Origin: JABCYV01 sp963696025
GTDB taxonomy: Bacteria > Acidobacteriota > Terriglobia > Terriglobales > Acidobacteriaceae
Reading direction: 5' to 3'
NCBI GenBank assembly: GCA_963696025.1
Contig: CAVOII010000012.1
Location: 124,001 to 188,000, forward strand
DNA: 64,000 bases
How positions within the stretch are numbered: the first letter of the stretch is position 1; each line of letters starts with the position of its first letter. This document shows positions 37,899-46,525 of the stretch, piece after piece. Position numbers and translations under genes: made by a program. The notes under the pieces were generated by a model. It had not been told where the DNA came from. It worked only from the letters and a program-made list of their open reading frames with translations, and ran no database searches.

Positions 37899-38803
37899 GC
37901 CGGATCTCTTCTATCCTGCCCTTCTTTGGCCATGGCCAAAAAGATTGACCGCAAGGACATCGGCGTAAACGTCACATTCCGCGCTTCGCCCAGCACGCTC
38001 CGAACCTCAGAAACTGTTCGCTCTGGGTCGAAGCCGCTCTCGATGAAGCGCACCACTGCGGCTGAACTGCTGAGATGCATCCATGTGTCCGGTGCCTTGC
38101 CTGCCAAACGCGGCGGCTCGTCGAACGTCAGCTCCACTTCCCGAAAGCGTTCCACCAAAGTCGTCAATTCCTCAGAAAAGCGCAACCGGCCGTGCTCCAG
38201 GTAGCCCACGTGACTAGCAAAACTCTCGATCTCCGCAAGATCATGCGACGAAATCAGAATAGTTGATTCCTCGGCCCGCTCCAGGAGTCCTTGAATCAGT
38301 TCATCGCGGACCAGCGGGTCGAGTCCTGTGAATGGCTCATCCAGCACAATCAATTTTGGGTGATAGGCAAGGGCGCTCGCCAATGCGGCCTTCATTCGCA
38401 TCCCGCGCGACAGATGGCGAAGCTTACGGTTCAATGGCAGATCAAATAGATTGATGAGTTCATTTTCTAAGGTCCGATCCCACGACGGATAAAAGGGTCT
38501 GAGATACGCAAGAAACCCACCTACTTGCATCCACTCTGGCAGCTCCTGATTTTCCGATACGTAGCCGATCGTGGCAAACTCCCGACCTCGCAGCCGTGTC
38601 GACTGGATTCCCAGCACTTCTGCGCGACCGCTCGTCGCTGTGAAAATGTTCATCAGGATCTTGAGAGCAGTCGTCTTGCCCGCACCATTCGGGCCTACGA
38701 GCGCATAGATGGCGCCCTCTGGCACAGCCAAGTTGAGGCCGTTTAGGGCATCGACGCGGCGGAACTTCTTGACAAGCTCCTCGGTGCTGATAGCGTTACT
38801 CAT
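37895..38803 (-). CDS. ABC transporter ATP-binding protein
   Basis: The 302-residue ATPase has Walker A GPNGAGKTTALK, the Q-loop in SENQELPEWM, the signature LSRGMRMK in place of LSGGQ, Walker B LIVLDEPFTGLDP and H-loop SSHDLAEIE. A C-terminal extension (about 220-302) resembles that of YtrB/EcsA-like exporters. It overlaps both neighbours by 4 bp (GntR upstream, permease downstream), forming a tight three-gene operon. Confidence 0.92.
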   Translation of the reverse strand: MSNAISTEELVKKFRRVDALNGLNLAVPEGAIYALVGPNGAGKTTALKILMNIFTATSGRAEVLGIQSTRLRGREFATIGYVSENQELPEWMQVGGFLAYLRPFYPSWDRTLENELINLFDLPLNRKLRHLSRGMRMKAALASALAYHPKLIVLDEPFTGLDPLVRDELIQGLLERAEESTILISSHDLAEIESFASHVGYLEHGRLRFSEELTTLVERFREVELTFDEPPRLAGKAPDTWMHLSSSAAVVRFIESGFDPERTVSEVRSVLGEARNVTFTPMSLRSIFLAMAKEGQDRRDPA

Positions 38804-39225
38804 CGCCTGTCGCGTCCTCCTCGATCCGATTCGCCTATGCGTCTGCTCCCACCCAACCGTTTCCAGTGAGACGATATGGACGAGAACAGGTCCTCCAACC
38901 CGATTCCAAGCTTCTTTGCTTCTACGACGAGTTGTTCGACCTCGCGTCCGAGTAGCTGTGTCCGCTCGGTGTTCCTTGCTTCAGGGAGAGCGGCAACAAC
39001 CGTTCCGATACCGGGCCGGGTCTCCAGCAGACCGGCTGCAACCAGATGCGTCACAACCTTGTGTGCTGTATTCGGATTGATCTTGAGCTCTTTGCTCAGA
39101 GTTCGCACAGAGGGGAACAAATCCCCGGGACGCATCTGTCTAGCAATCATTGCTTTCTTAGCAGCATAGACAATCTGTTCGTAGAGGGACACACCGGGTC
39201 GGAAATCTACACGAAATGGAATCAC
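38800..39225 (-). CDS. GntR-family (YtrA-type) transcription regulator
   Basis: The 141-residue protein has an N-terminal winged helix (SLYEQIVYAAKKAMIARQMRPGDLF, SVRTLSKELKINPNTAHKVVTHL) and a short C-terminal helical dimerisation part, as in the YtrA subfamily that controls ABC exporters. The last codons overlap the ATPase start. It probably represses its own operon through the inverted repeat at 39231-39251. Confidence 0.9.
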   Translation of the reverse strand: MIPFRVDFRPGVSLYEQIVYAAKKAMIARQMRPGDLFPSVRTLSKELKINPNTAHKVVTHLVAAGLLETRPGIGTVVAALPEARNTERTQLLGREVEQLVVEAKKLGIGLEDLFSSISSHWKRLGGSRRIGESDRGGRDRR

Positions 39226-39230
39226 TGAAG

Positions 39231-39251
39231 CGTACTATAACACACAGTACG
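39231..39251 (-). promoter_or_regulatory. Operator/promoter of GntR-ABC operon
   Basis: CGTACT-N9-AGTACG is an inverted repeat starting 6 bp before the GntR ATG at 39225. A minus-strand TATAGT (39239-39234) lies inside it and can serve as the -10. The position suggests direct autorepression and a very short leader. Confidence 0.55.
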
Positions 39252-39289
39252 GCTCGATGGCGGAACTCGGTGCGGAGCGGGTACGCAGA

Positions 39290-39727
39290 TTACGTTACCT
39301 GAACGGGAGCGGTACCGGCTGTACTCCGCAGACGCTGGAGCGATCTCGGACGCAGTTTCTCACCCCGTCGCGCACGCAGGATGGTGTGCCTGCTCAAACC
39401 GGTCTGTCTCTGCAAAGAACTCAGCGACGCTTGCGTCAGGCATTGCCGCAACATTGGTCCTGCCTTGGTCCTCTTGTCCTGGTAGCGGAGTAGCGATGGC
39501 ATCAACGTGCTGATGTCCTCAGCCTGTTCCCACCCGCGCTCGGTCTCTTTGCCGATCAAATGAAAGGCGGAAGCCGTGACTGGATAGCGTTGGAGCAATC
39601 CGTGGCTGTCTGGTTTGCAGGCTCTACCATCGGGCGCGAGGCTCTTGTATTCGGGAAGTCGGGCCGCGAGCCGAGATTCAGATTCGAGGCACGGCGCACG
39701 TCTCGGGCGGGCTGCTGGGTTGCTCTT
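39290..39727 (-). pseudogene. Remnant protein with C-terminal HTH-like segment
   Basis: The frame is open from after a TAG at 39730 to a stop at 39290, with no ATG; a TTG at 39598 is the only usual start codon I noted. The stretch includes RLAARLPEYKSLAPDGRAC, ETERGWEQAEDISTLMPSLL, LRQCLTQASLSSLQRQTGLS and HTILRARRGEKLRPRSLQRL. The last part reads like a helix-turn-helix. It appears to be the C-terminal end of a larger lost protein. I do not recognise the family. Confidence 0.4.
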
Positions 39728-39848
39728 CTATGCAGGTCCGTGCCCCCGCATAGTAACCCTCTTACAACCTGCTGTGAAGTTGAATACCGATGAGCACATA
39801 TGTTCCTACTCGTCAAACCTAGAGCGGGAACAAGGCGTGCCTGCGCGC

Positions 39849-41774
39849 TTACTTCTTCTTCTTTTTCTCTTTTTCTTTCTTCTCGGTATTCATCTTTTTC
39901 GCGATCTCTTCCATTAGCTTCGGCTTCAACTCCGCCAGGACGCTTTCCACAATGCTGGCAATCGCCGTGGATTCGCCTGCCGCATTTGCGGCGTCGTCGC
40001 TTTCCGGCTCGGCGGTCGCGTCCTCTTTCTCCGTCTCGGCAGGCGAGGGTTCTTGAGCCCGGACGTCTTTCAGTTCAGTTGCCGCCGCCTCCGCGATCTG
40101 AGCCGTCAGTTGCGATCCCACGATCGATTCTCTAATCTGCTTCCAGTTCTGCCAGGCGGCAGCCAGTTCGGCTTCGCGATGTTTGTCGCGTTCCTCAGCA
40201 GGCGGCGCAGCAATTTCCGAAGGCGGAGCCGCAGGTGCGTGCGAGGTCACCTCGGCAGTGGACTCAGCAGCCGCATAAGCAACATCTTCCTTGGTGCCTG
40301 AAGTCACGCTGCCGGCCTCGGACTGCGCCGTCGGGCTGATTTCTGCGGCGGGGGCGAATTCGCTGACACCGGCACCTGCCATCGCAGATTCCACTGTTTC
40401 GATCCCGACATTCTGGCTGGCATTTGCGACCGGATGGACGGCTGCCGCCTCGTAACTTGCTCTGCCAGCATCGGCCGCGGCGAAAGCCGCATAGGCTTTT
40501 TCCATTTCTTGTTGCAGGATGAAGGTACTCTCGTCTTCCGGGACTGGAATGGCTTCGGCGATCCATCGGGGGCCGCTGGCTAATTCTCCGACGGCCATCG
40601 CCGTGCTTGCGACCGCTGCCGCCACGGTAACCGGAACTTCATCAGCTTGTCGGTCGGGGCCCCCTGGCTGAGCCATTCCATCTGTGTGCCCGTTGCTCGG
40701 AGACAGGGAAGCGATGGCAGCCATGACTTCGAGGTCTGACGTCCAGGGTTTTGCGGGGTCCGGAGTCGGGAGCTCCGGCAGACGTTCTTCTTTGTCACTT
40801 GATTCCGGCTTCTCAGCAGCTTCGGTTATTGTCGGCGTTTCCGCCGCCGCAACTCCGTCGGTACTCGCGACTTCGCTCGCCACCGTCGTTTCCGTCGCAG
40901 GTACAGCTTCCGCTTCCGCCGGTTTGGCTTCGGCGGTTGCTGCTGCCGCTTCTGGCACAGACGCGAGGGTCACCGCCGGCGCCTCGATTGGGATCTCGTC
41001 GAGCGTCGCGGATTTAGATTCTTCCCCTACCGCCTTCGCCACCGCCTCCGACTGCGGTGTAGCTTCCTGCGCTTTGCCGTCGAATGCAGCCGCGGCCGCC
41101 GTGATGGCAGCAATCTCCTCCGGCGTGATGTCGGGTGGAAGCCCAGCTGGTATGGGGCGTTCAAATGCCTGCTTGGGCTCGACCGGTTTGGACTCCTGGT
41201 CGCGCCATAACGCCCGAACTGCCGTGCTCGCCGGTGGTATTTGCGCTTCGGATTCGGTCGCCTTAGGTGCGGGCGGGGGTATGGTCAGGCGGTTTTTCCA
41301 TCCTGTCTCGGTATCGCCGAATGATTCTCCCTGCTCCGACGCTGACCGCTCCATCGCAGCCAGAGCTTTGGCAAAACGTCCAGGCTTCTGCGGTCCTTGG
41401 GGAACGATTTTGTCTTCGAGCTTGGTGAGCGAGGTAAGAAGTTCGCTGGCTTCGAATGGTTTGACGATGAAAGCATCGGCCCGCACCCGCCGCGCCTCTT
41501 CTGGCTTGAAGGGCTCCAGTTTGCCGACGGTCAACAGCACCGGAATGCGGGCCGTCTCTCGATTTTCCTTTACCCGCTGACAAACTTCCAAGCCGCCGTA
41601 GCCCGGCATATACACGTCGAGTACGATCAAATCCGGCCTCTGTTCCGCAATTTTCTTGAGCGCTGCCGACCCATTGTTGACCGTGACCACCTCATAGCCG
41701 GCATCGCTGAGGATTTTGCGGCCCATATTCTGAGCAGTCACACTGTCGTCGGCGAGCAATATCCTTCGCGCCAA
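39849..41774 (-). CDS. Response regulator receiver with very long low-complexity tail
   Basis: Residues 1-125 are a complete CheY-like receiver: LLADDSVTAQNMGRKIL, the phospho-acceptor in LIVLDVYMPGYGG, LLTVG and AFIVKPFEASEL. The remaining about 515 residues are Ala/Glu/Pro/Thr-rich and look disordered, with a short charged helical segment near 540-560. The protein ends with EKKEKEKKKKK. No output domain is present. The tail might serve as a tether, scaffold or DNA/polyanion contact; this is inference. Confidence 0.85.
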   Translation of the reverse strand: MARRILLADDSVTAQNMGRKILSDAGYEVVTVNNGSAALKKIAEQRPDLIVLDVYMPGYGGLEVCQRVKENRETARIPVLLTVGKLEPFKPEEARRVRADAFIVKPFEASELLTSLTKLEDKIVPQGPQKPGRFAKALAAMERSASEQGESFGDTETGWKNRLTIPPPAPKATESEAQIPPASTAVRALWRDQESKPVEPKQAFERPIPAGLPPDITPEEIAAITAAAAAFDGKAQEATPQSEAVAKAVGEESKSATLDEIPIEAPAVTLASVPEAAAATAEAKPAEAEAVPATETTVASEVASTDGVAAAETPTITEAAEKPESSDKEERLPELPTPDPAKPWTSDLEVMAAIASLSPSNGHTDGMAQPGGPDRQADEVPVTVAAAVASTAMAVGELASGPRWIAEAIPVPEDESTFILQQEMEKAYAAFAAADAGRASYEAAAVHPVANASQNVGIETVESAMAGAGVSEFAPAAEISPTAQSEAGSVTSGTKEDVAYAAAESTAEVTSHAPAAPPSEIAAPPAEERDKHREAELAAAWQNWKQIRESIVGSQLTAQIAEAAATELKDVRAQEPSPAETEKEDATAEPESDDAANAAGESTAIASIVESVLAELKPKLMEEIAKKMNTEKKEKEKKKKK

Positions 41775-41920
41775 GGCATGTCCTTTGGTGAGGGGGAGAT
41801 AGCGTGAAGTTAACCGCTGCCCAATGGTAAGTCAATGACAATAAGCGAGTAATACGTTACCAGTGGACAGACACGAGTGGGTGAACTTGGTTTTCCGTCC
41901 TCTAATCAGTTTCGCTTCGT

Positions 41921-43396
41921 TTAAAAGGGAACAATCTTTCGGAGTCCCTTCTTTTTCTTATGTTTGCTGGAAGAAGAAGCTGTGTCGTCGTCTTGGGTTT
42001 GGCTGGAAGAGGTTTGGCTGGAAGACGAAGCCGCACCTGTCCCGTCGCCGGTCGCGTTTTGTCCGCTTCCCCCGGCTTGAATCTCATTGACTTGTTGCGG
42101 AGGCGGCATAGCCTGACTGCCGTCACTTGCAACGTTGGGCTTTAGCTCGTTGGGGTCGGCCGCAACGTTCGGCTTCAACTCATTGGCATTGGATGACGCT
42201 GCCGGAGCTGGGGCGGGCGCATCAGTCGCCGTTGTAGTACTGGTACTTGGAGTCACATCGGATCGTGGCGCGGGCTGGTCGGGAGGCGGCCCTCCCTTGC
42301 CCACCGCTTCCACCGCCACTGAATTGTTGCCTATAGACCCAGCATTGCCGATCATGGCCCGATTCGCCTGCTGCGCCACTTCGGTGGCGCTGCTCATCGG
42401 CGGATCCACCAGTGTAGGGTCACCAACCTTCGTGGCAGGTGCTGTGTCCGGATGCTTGTTGAACGTCCTCATCACCTGCTTATACATCGGGGTTGTGCGG
42501 CGGCTTTCTTCCTCCGCCTTATTTTGGGCGACTGCGGCTTTTGTAGGCCGCGGGACTGGCTGATGCAAGGCTTGGAGACGTAGCTTGGCGTCGTCCGCCC
42601 GCTCCATCATGGGGTATCTGCTAAGAATGCGAGAGTAGGCATCGGCCGCCCGTTTAGTGAAGTCTTCAATCATGCGCGACTTGGCCGCTTCATCCATTTT
42701 TCCGCGAGCCCGCAGCATGGTAATCTCGCCCTCATAAGACTGCCCCAGGAGGTACAAGGACTGGTCTGCCTTGCTGTAGAGCGGGTACTTGTCCACCACG
42801 GAACGCAGTCGCGCGATTGCGGCCGGATAAGACTGACGCAGATAGTAGAAACGTCCTACAAGAAACTCACGTTCCGCAATGACTTCCTGCACTTCCCTTA
42901 GACGCTGCTTGGCCTCTGGAACCAGCTTGCTCTCTGGGAACTGCTGGATCAAGCTTCGGTACTCCTCCTCCGCTCGCATCGCATGGGTATAGTCGCGGTC
43001 CGGCTTCTCCATCTCCTGATAGTGGATGTCCGCGATCTTCAGTTGGGCTTCCGCCGCCTCCGGCATGTTAGGAAAGAAAGTAATGAAGTCCTTGTACTCG
43101 ACCTCCGCCTGGGCCAGTGAAGTCGAGCCACCCTCGGCGTACCACGAATCAGCAACCGCCAGCTTGGCTCGGGCAATGAACTCAGAGTCGGGATAGGTAT
43201 TGATCAGCGTCTGCAACGTGATGCGCGCCACATCGAAGCGGTTGTGCTTCATGGCGTCCATGGCACGATCAAACAGCACCTTGTCCGGCTGTTTCGAGTC
43301 GACATTGGCGATTGGGTTGTGGACCTTTTTATTGGTACACGCAACGGTGGCAATCAATAAGCCCGCGAGAAGAGTTATCGGAAAACGACGCAACAT
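41921..43396 (-). CDS. bamD: Outer membrane protein assembly factor BamD, extended
   Basis: BamD is the essential lipoprotein of the BAM complex. The start is ATG 43396, giving a lipoprotein signal (LLAGLLIATVACT with lipobox Cys). TPR repeats follow: DRAMDAMKHNRFDVARITLQTLINTYPDSEFI, EYKDFITFFPNMPEAAEAQLKIADI and FLVGRFYYLRQSYPAAIARL. After about residue 280 comes a 200-residue Ser/Thr/Pro/Asn-rich tail, with two NELKPNVA repeats and a Lys-rich end (KHKKKKGLRKIVPF). Usual BamD has about 245 residues, so the tail is lineage-specific. Confidence 0.9.
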   Translation of the reverse strand: MLRRFPITLLAGLLIATVACTNKKVHNPIANVDSKQPDKVLFDRAMDAMKHNRFDVARITLQTLINTYPDSEFIARAKLAVADSWYAEGGSTSLAQAEVEYKDFITFFPNMPEAAEAQLKIADIHYQEMEKPDRDYTHAMRAEEEYRSLIQQFPESKLVPEAKQRLREVQEVIAEREFLVGRFYYLRQSYPAAIARLRSVVDKYPLYSKADQSLYLLGQSYEGEITMLRARGKMDEAAKSRMIEDFTKRAADAYSRILSRYPMMERADDAKLRLQALHQPVPRPTKAAVAQNKAEEESRRTTPMYKQVMRTFNKHPDTAPATKVGDPTLVDPPMSSATEVAQQANRAMIGNAGSIGNNSVAVEAVGKGGPPPDQPAPRSDVTPSTSTTTATDAPAPAPAASSNANELKPNVAADPNELKPNVASDGSQAMPPPQQVNEIQAGGSGQNATGDGTGAASSSSQTSSSQTQDDDTASSSSKHKKKKGLRKIVPF

Positions 43397-43417
43397 GAGC
43401 CCTCGAAAATGCTTCCG

Positions 43418-43491
43418 TAGGGACAGCCGCCTCCGCTGTCCAGTCGAGCGCAGCTCGACACTCTTAGTAGCGCCGGCGTCGCGCCGGCAGT
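43418..43491. repeat. GC-rich double palindrome, family 1
   Basis: GGACAGCCGCCTCCGCTGTCC with GTCGAGCGCAGCTCGAC is a near copy of 1285-1327. A GCGCCGGC-GTC-GCGCCGGC element follows (about 43470-43490). It occupies the gap between rpe and bamD. Confidence 0.75.
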
Positions 43492-43511
43492 AGCGCCTTC
43501 TGGCCACCGCC

Positions 43512-44228
43512 TTATACCTTCTGCAGGCTGGCCTCCGTGGCCATCTTCAATAGTTGCTGCGCGTTACTCTTTGGATCGCCATAACCGAACACGGCGTTGC
43601 CCGCCACCAAAATTTCAGCTCCGGCTCGTACTACATCCCCCACCGTCGTAACGTCAATACCACCATCAACTTCGATGCGATAAGCCAGATCGCGCTGACT
43701 CCGCAAATCTGCCAACCGCCGGATTTTATGCACCGCGCCGGGAATAAACTTCTGCCCTCCGAACCCCGGGTTCACCGACATAACCAGAACGTAATCCACA
43801 ATGTCGAGCACTTCGCTGAGAGTTTCCACCGGAGTAGCAGGATTAATGACCACGCCCGCCAAGGCGCCGTGACTACGGACCAAGTGCAACGTGCGATTCA
43901 GGTGCCGGCAGGCTTCCTGATGGACCGAAATCCAATCCGCCCCAGCGTCTGCAAACTCAGGAATGTACTGGTCGGGATTCTCAATCATCAAATGGCAGTC
44001 GAGCGGCAGATCGGTCGCCCGGCGCAGGGACTTGACCACGGGTGGTCCGAGCGTGATGTTGGGGACGAAGTGCCCATCCATGACATCAACATGAATGACG
44101 GTTGCGCCGCCCTCAGTCGCACTGCGGATCTGGTCCGCCAAATGGGCGAAGTCGGCCGATAAAATCGAGGGTGCGAGTTCAATCAAACCTGGGCTCTCGG
44201 GCAAGAAAGTCTTAGCAAATTCTATCAC
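43512..44228 (-). CDS. rpe: Ribulose-phosphate 3-epimerase
   Basis: Rpe interconverts ribulose-5-P and xylulose-5-P. The 238-residue TIM barrel has LAPSILSADFAHL, HVDVMDGHFVPNITLGPPVV (metal His/Asp), LDCHLMIENPD, MSVNPGFGGQKFI and EVDGGID. All metal and catalytic residues are present. bamD lies downstream after the family 1 palindrome; the divergent sigma-factor operon is upstream. Confidence 0.96.
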   Translation of the reverse strand: MIEFAKTFLPESPGLIELAPSILSADFAHLADQIRSATEGGATVIHVDVMDGHFVPNITLGPPVVKSLRRATDLPLDCHLMIENPDQYIPEFADAGADWISVHQEACRHLNRTLHLVRSHGALAGVVINPATPVETLSEVLDIVDYVLVMSVNPGFGGQKFIPGAVHKIRRLADLRSQRDLAYRIEVDGGIDVTTVGDVVRAGAEILVAGNAVFGYGDPKSNAQQLLKMATEASLQKV

Positions 44229-44341
44229 GTGGAAAGGTACTGTCTGACGCTATCCCCAGCTGCCCGTCGTCATTTTTTTTGCGTAAAATCATCGTCCCGT
44301 AACCTTTGACGGGCTCGGCAGTTTATACACATAGAGGCACG

Positions 44342-44395
44342 ATGGTCGTCCGCAGACCGGCATCGAAGGTTGCCCGCAGGGAGGCGCCGGCTTGA
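44342..44395 (+). CDS. Candidate 17-codon leader ORF of the sigma factor
   Basis: ATG 44342 has GAGG 5 nt upstream and encodes MVVRRPASKVAREAPA followed by TGA. The stop overlaps the TTG start of the sigma gene (TTGA at 44392-44395). The peptide is very basic. Such overlap would couple sigma translation to leader translation. It is only a prediction from position and ribosome-binding site. Confidence 0.35.
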   Translation: MVVRRPASKVARREAPA

Positions 44396-44916
44396 GCCCG
44401 GGTGACGACCGCCTTCTGGTCGAAGCTGCGCAAAAAGATCCGTCCCGGTTTGCCGACCTTTACGAGATTTATTTTGCACGCGTGTACGCCTTCATCGCAC
44501 GCCGGGTAGGCGACCGTGACGTGGCTGAGGATCTGACCTCTGATGTATTTCATAAAGCGCTGACCAACCTCCGGCGATTCGAATGGCGAGGCGCCCCCTT
44601 CGCCGCTTGGCTCTTCCGTATCGCAGCCAACGCAATCACGGATCGCTCGCGCCATGCGGGGAAAGAAGTGGTCGAAGATCCTCCCGAGGCCATTACCGAG
44701 ATGAATGTGGAGGCAATCGATCATCGGTCAAGGCTCTTCCAGTTGGTGGACCAGCTCCCCTCCGACCAGCGGCGTGTTCTGGCTATGCGCTTCGCCGAAG
44801 AAAAGAGTATCCGTGAAATCGCGCAGGAACTTGGACGCACCGAGGGTGCCGTGAAGCAGCTTCAGTTTCGCGCCCTGCAGAATCTGCGGACGGGCATGGA
44901 GGGTGCCAATGCCTAA
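44392..44916 (+). CDS. ECF-type RNA polymerase sigma factor
   Basis: The 174-residue protein has sigma region 2 (FADLYEIYFARVYAFIARRVGD, DVAEDLTSDVFHKALTN, FAAWLFRIAANAITDR) and region 4 (LVDQLPSDQRRVLAMRF, SIREIAQELGRTEGAVKQLQFRALQNL); regions 1 and 3 are absent. The start is TTG 44392 with GGGAGG 7 nt upstream. The 3' end overlaps the triple-VOC gene by 8 bp, so the two form one translational unit. No classic zinc-finger anti-sigma gene is nearby. Confidence 0.93.
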   Translation: MSPGDDRLLVEAAQKDPSRFADLYEIYFARVYAFIARRVGDRDVAEDLTSDVFHKALTNLRRFEWRGAPFAAWLFRIAANAITDRSRHAGKEVVEDPPEAITEMNVEAIDHRSRLFQLVDQLPSDQRRVLAMRFAEEKSIREIAQELGRTEGAVKQLQFRALQNLRTGMEGANA

Positions 44917-46381
44917 GCGCTCTCTACCGAATCGCTCGATGATCGATCAACTCGACCAGGCGGTCACGGCGCTTCTGGCTAAACCAGGGGCGACGCCGCA
45001 GTCCGATAATCCCGAGCTGTTGTCACTATTGCGCATCGCCGCCGAGCTGCGCGATCTTCCACGGGAGAATTTCAAGGAACGCCTAAAAACTAATCTGCAA
45101 AGGAGTATTTCGATGGCAACCACGACCGAACCAATCGCAGCAGTTCGCACGACCGCCGCCCCAACGCTGACCTTCAAGGATGCGGCCAAAGCGATCGAAT
45201 TTTACACGCAGGCATTCGGAGCGAAAGAAACATTTCGATTTGAAAATGAGATGGGAATTGGGCATGCGGAGATCATGATCGGAGACTCGGTCATTATGCT
45301 CGCAGAGGAGTGGCCGGAAGGTGACCGGTTCAGCGCCGAGACCCTGGGACAATCGCCAATTACTCTTCGACTGATCGTGCCGGACGTTGATGCCTTCGTG
45401 AAACACGCCGTTTCTGCCGGAGCAAAATTGGTAGGCCGGATCAGCGACCAATTCTATGGACGCCGGGACGCTAGCTTACACGATCCCTTTGGATACACGT
45501 GGAGAGTGCAGACCATAAAGGAAGAGATGTCCGTCGAGGAGATGCACCGCCGCTTCCGGGAAATGCTGAAGTCGGCTGAGACAGAGACTAAGAGACCCGC
45601 AGTTGAGCCAGTTCCCAGAGGCTTTCGCACGGTCACCCCATACATAATTGCAGCCGACGGAGACGCCATGATTGCATTCGCCAAAAAGGCGTTTGGAGCC
45701 GAAGAGACTTTCCGCGCCATCGGCGCTGCTGGCGGTATCCACGGGGAGATCCGCATCGGCGACTCGATGGTGATGATGGGCGGGGGCATCCCGGGACGGG
45801 AGTTCAAGGCTACGCCCAACGTCACTGCGATCCACCTGTACGTCGAAGATGCCGACGCAGTCTATCAACAGGCTCTAGAGGCGGGCGCAAGTTCTATTGA
45901 CGGTCCCAGGGATCAGGAATACGGAGAGCGTTCCGCAAGCGTAAAAGATCCGGCGGGCAACTACTGGTATATCGCGACCCACAAGGGTCCCACCTACACT
46001 CCGAAGGGTCTGAACAGCGTCAATGTTTATATGCATCCGTTGCGCGCCGAGCCCGTAATCAGCTTCCTGAAGCGGGCATTCGGCGCCGGGGAACTTGCCA
46101 AATACGCCTCGCCCGACGGCGTGGTTCATCACGCAGAGATTCGCGTGGGTACCTCGGTTGTAGAGATGGGTGAGGCGCAGGGGCGGTATCAACCCTTGAA
46201 GTCAATGTTCTATGTTTACCTTCCGGACTGCGACACGGTTTATCGTCGCGCCTTGGCGGCGGGCGCTACTTCGATTGCGGAGCCTACGGACCATCCCTAC
46301 GGTGATCGCAGCGGCGGCGTGCAGGACGCATTCGGCAATACGTGGTACATCGCCACTCACATCAAAGACGTGAGCATGTAA
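44909..46381 (+). CDS. Three tandem VOC (PhnB/glyoxalase) domains with sigma-linked N-terminal helix region
   Basis: The 490-residue protein starts at ATG 44909 (GGAGGG 5 nt upstream). Residues 1-65 are helical (DQLDQAVTALLAK, LLSLLRIAAELRDLPRENFK) and resemble the short segment often encoded next to ECF genes. Three PhnB-like domains follow (about 85-205, 240-358 and 368-488). Each has the AIEFYTQAFGA/MIAFAKKAFGA/VISFLKRAFGA helix and ends in DPFGYTW, DPAGNYW or DAFGNTW. VOC domains bind metals and small ligands. Coupling to a sigma gene suggests a ligand-sensing partner, but an enzymatic role is equally possible. Confidence 0.85.
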   Translation: MPKRSLPNRSMIDQLDQAVTALLAKPGATPQSDNPELLSLLRIAAELRDLPRENFKERLKTNLQRSISMATTTEPIAAVRTTAAPTLTFKDAAKAIEFYTQAFGAKETFRFENEMGIGHAEIMIGDSVIMLAEEWPEGDRFSAETLGQSPITLRLIVPDVDAFVKHAVSAGAKLVGRISDQFYGRRDASLHDPFGYTWRVQTIKEEMSVEEMHRRFREMLKSAETETKRPAVEPVPRGFRTVTPYIIAADGDAMIAFAKKAFGAEETFRAIGAAGGIHGEIRIGDSMVMMGGGIPGREFKATPNVTAIHLYVEDADAVYQQALEAGASSIDGPRDQEYGERSASVKDPAGNYWYIATHKGPTYTPKGLNSVNVYMHPLRAEPVISFLKRAFGAGELAKYASPDGVVHHAEIRVGTSVVEMGEAQGRYQPLKSMFYVYLPDCDTVYRRALAAGATSIAEPTDHPYGDRSGGVQDAFGNTWYIATHIKDVSM

Positions 46382-46387
46382 GACTAC

Positions 46388-46496
46388 GCGGGGGCAGCCG
46401 CCCCCCGGCTGTCCGGCGAGCGAGGCTCGACACCTTTCGTCGGCGTGAGAGCTGCGGAGTTTCTCCGCTGGACAGCCGAGGGAGGCTGTCCCCACG
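46388..46496. repeat. Cluster of GC palindromes (family 1 related)
   Basis: The cluster contains GGGGCAGCCGCCCCCCGGCTG (imperfect), GCGGAG-TTT-CTCCGC (46454-46468) and GGACAGCC-GAGGGA-GGCTGTCC (46470-46491). It sits in the convergent gap between the VOC gene and the kinase gene, where it could also end transcription from both sides. Confidence 0.7.
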
Positions 46497-46525
46497 TGGC
46501 CATCGGCAATGGCTCCCGTCCACGA

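Noticed and set aside
40684..41580. 298-codon plus-strand frame inside the response regulator
   Set aside because: It is Ala/Ser-rich because it is antisense to a low-complexity Ala/Glu region; no motif or ribosome-binding site.
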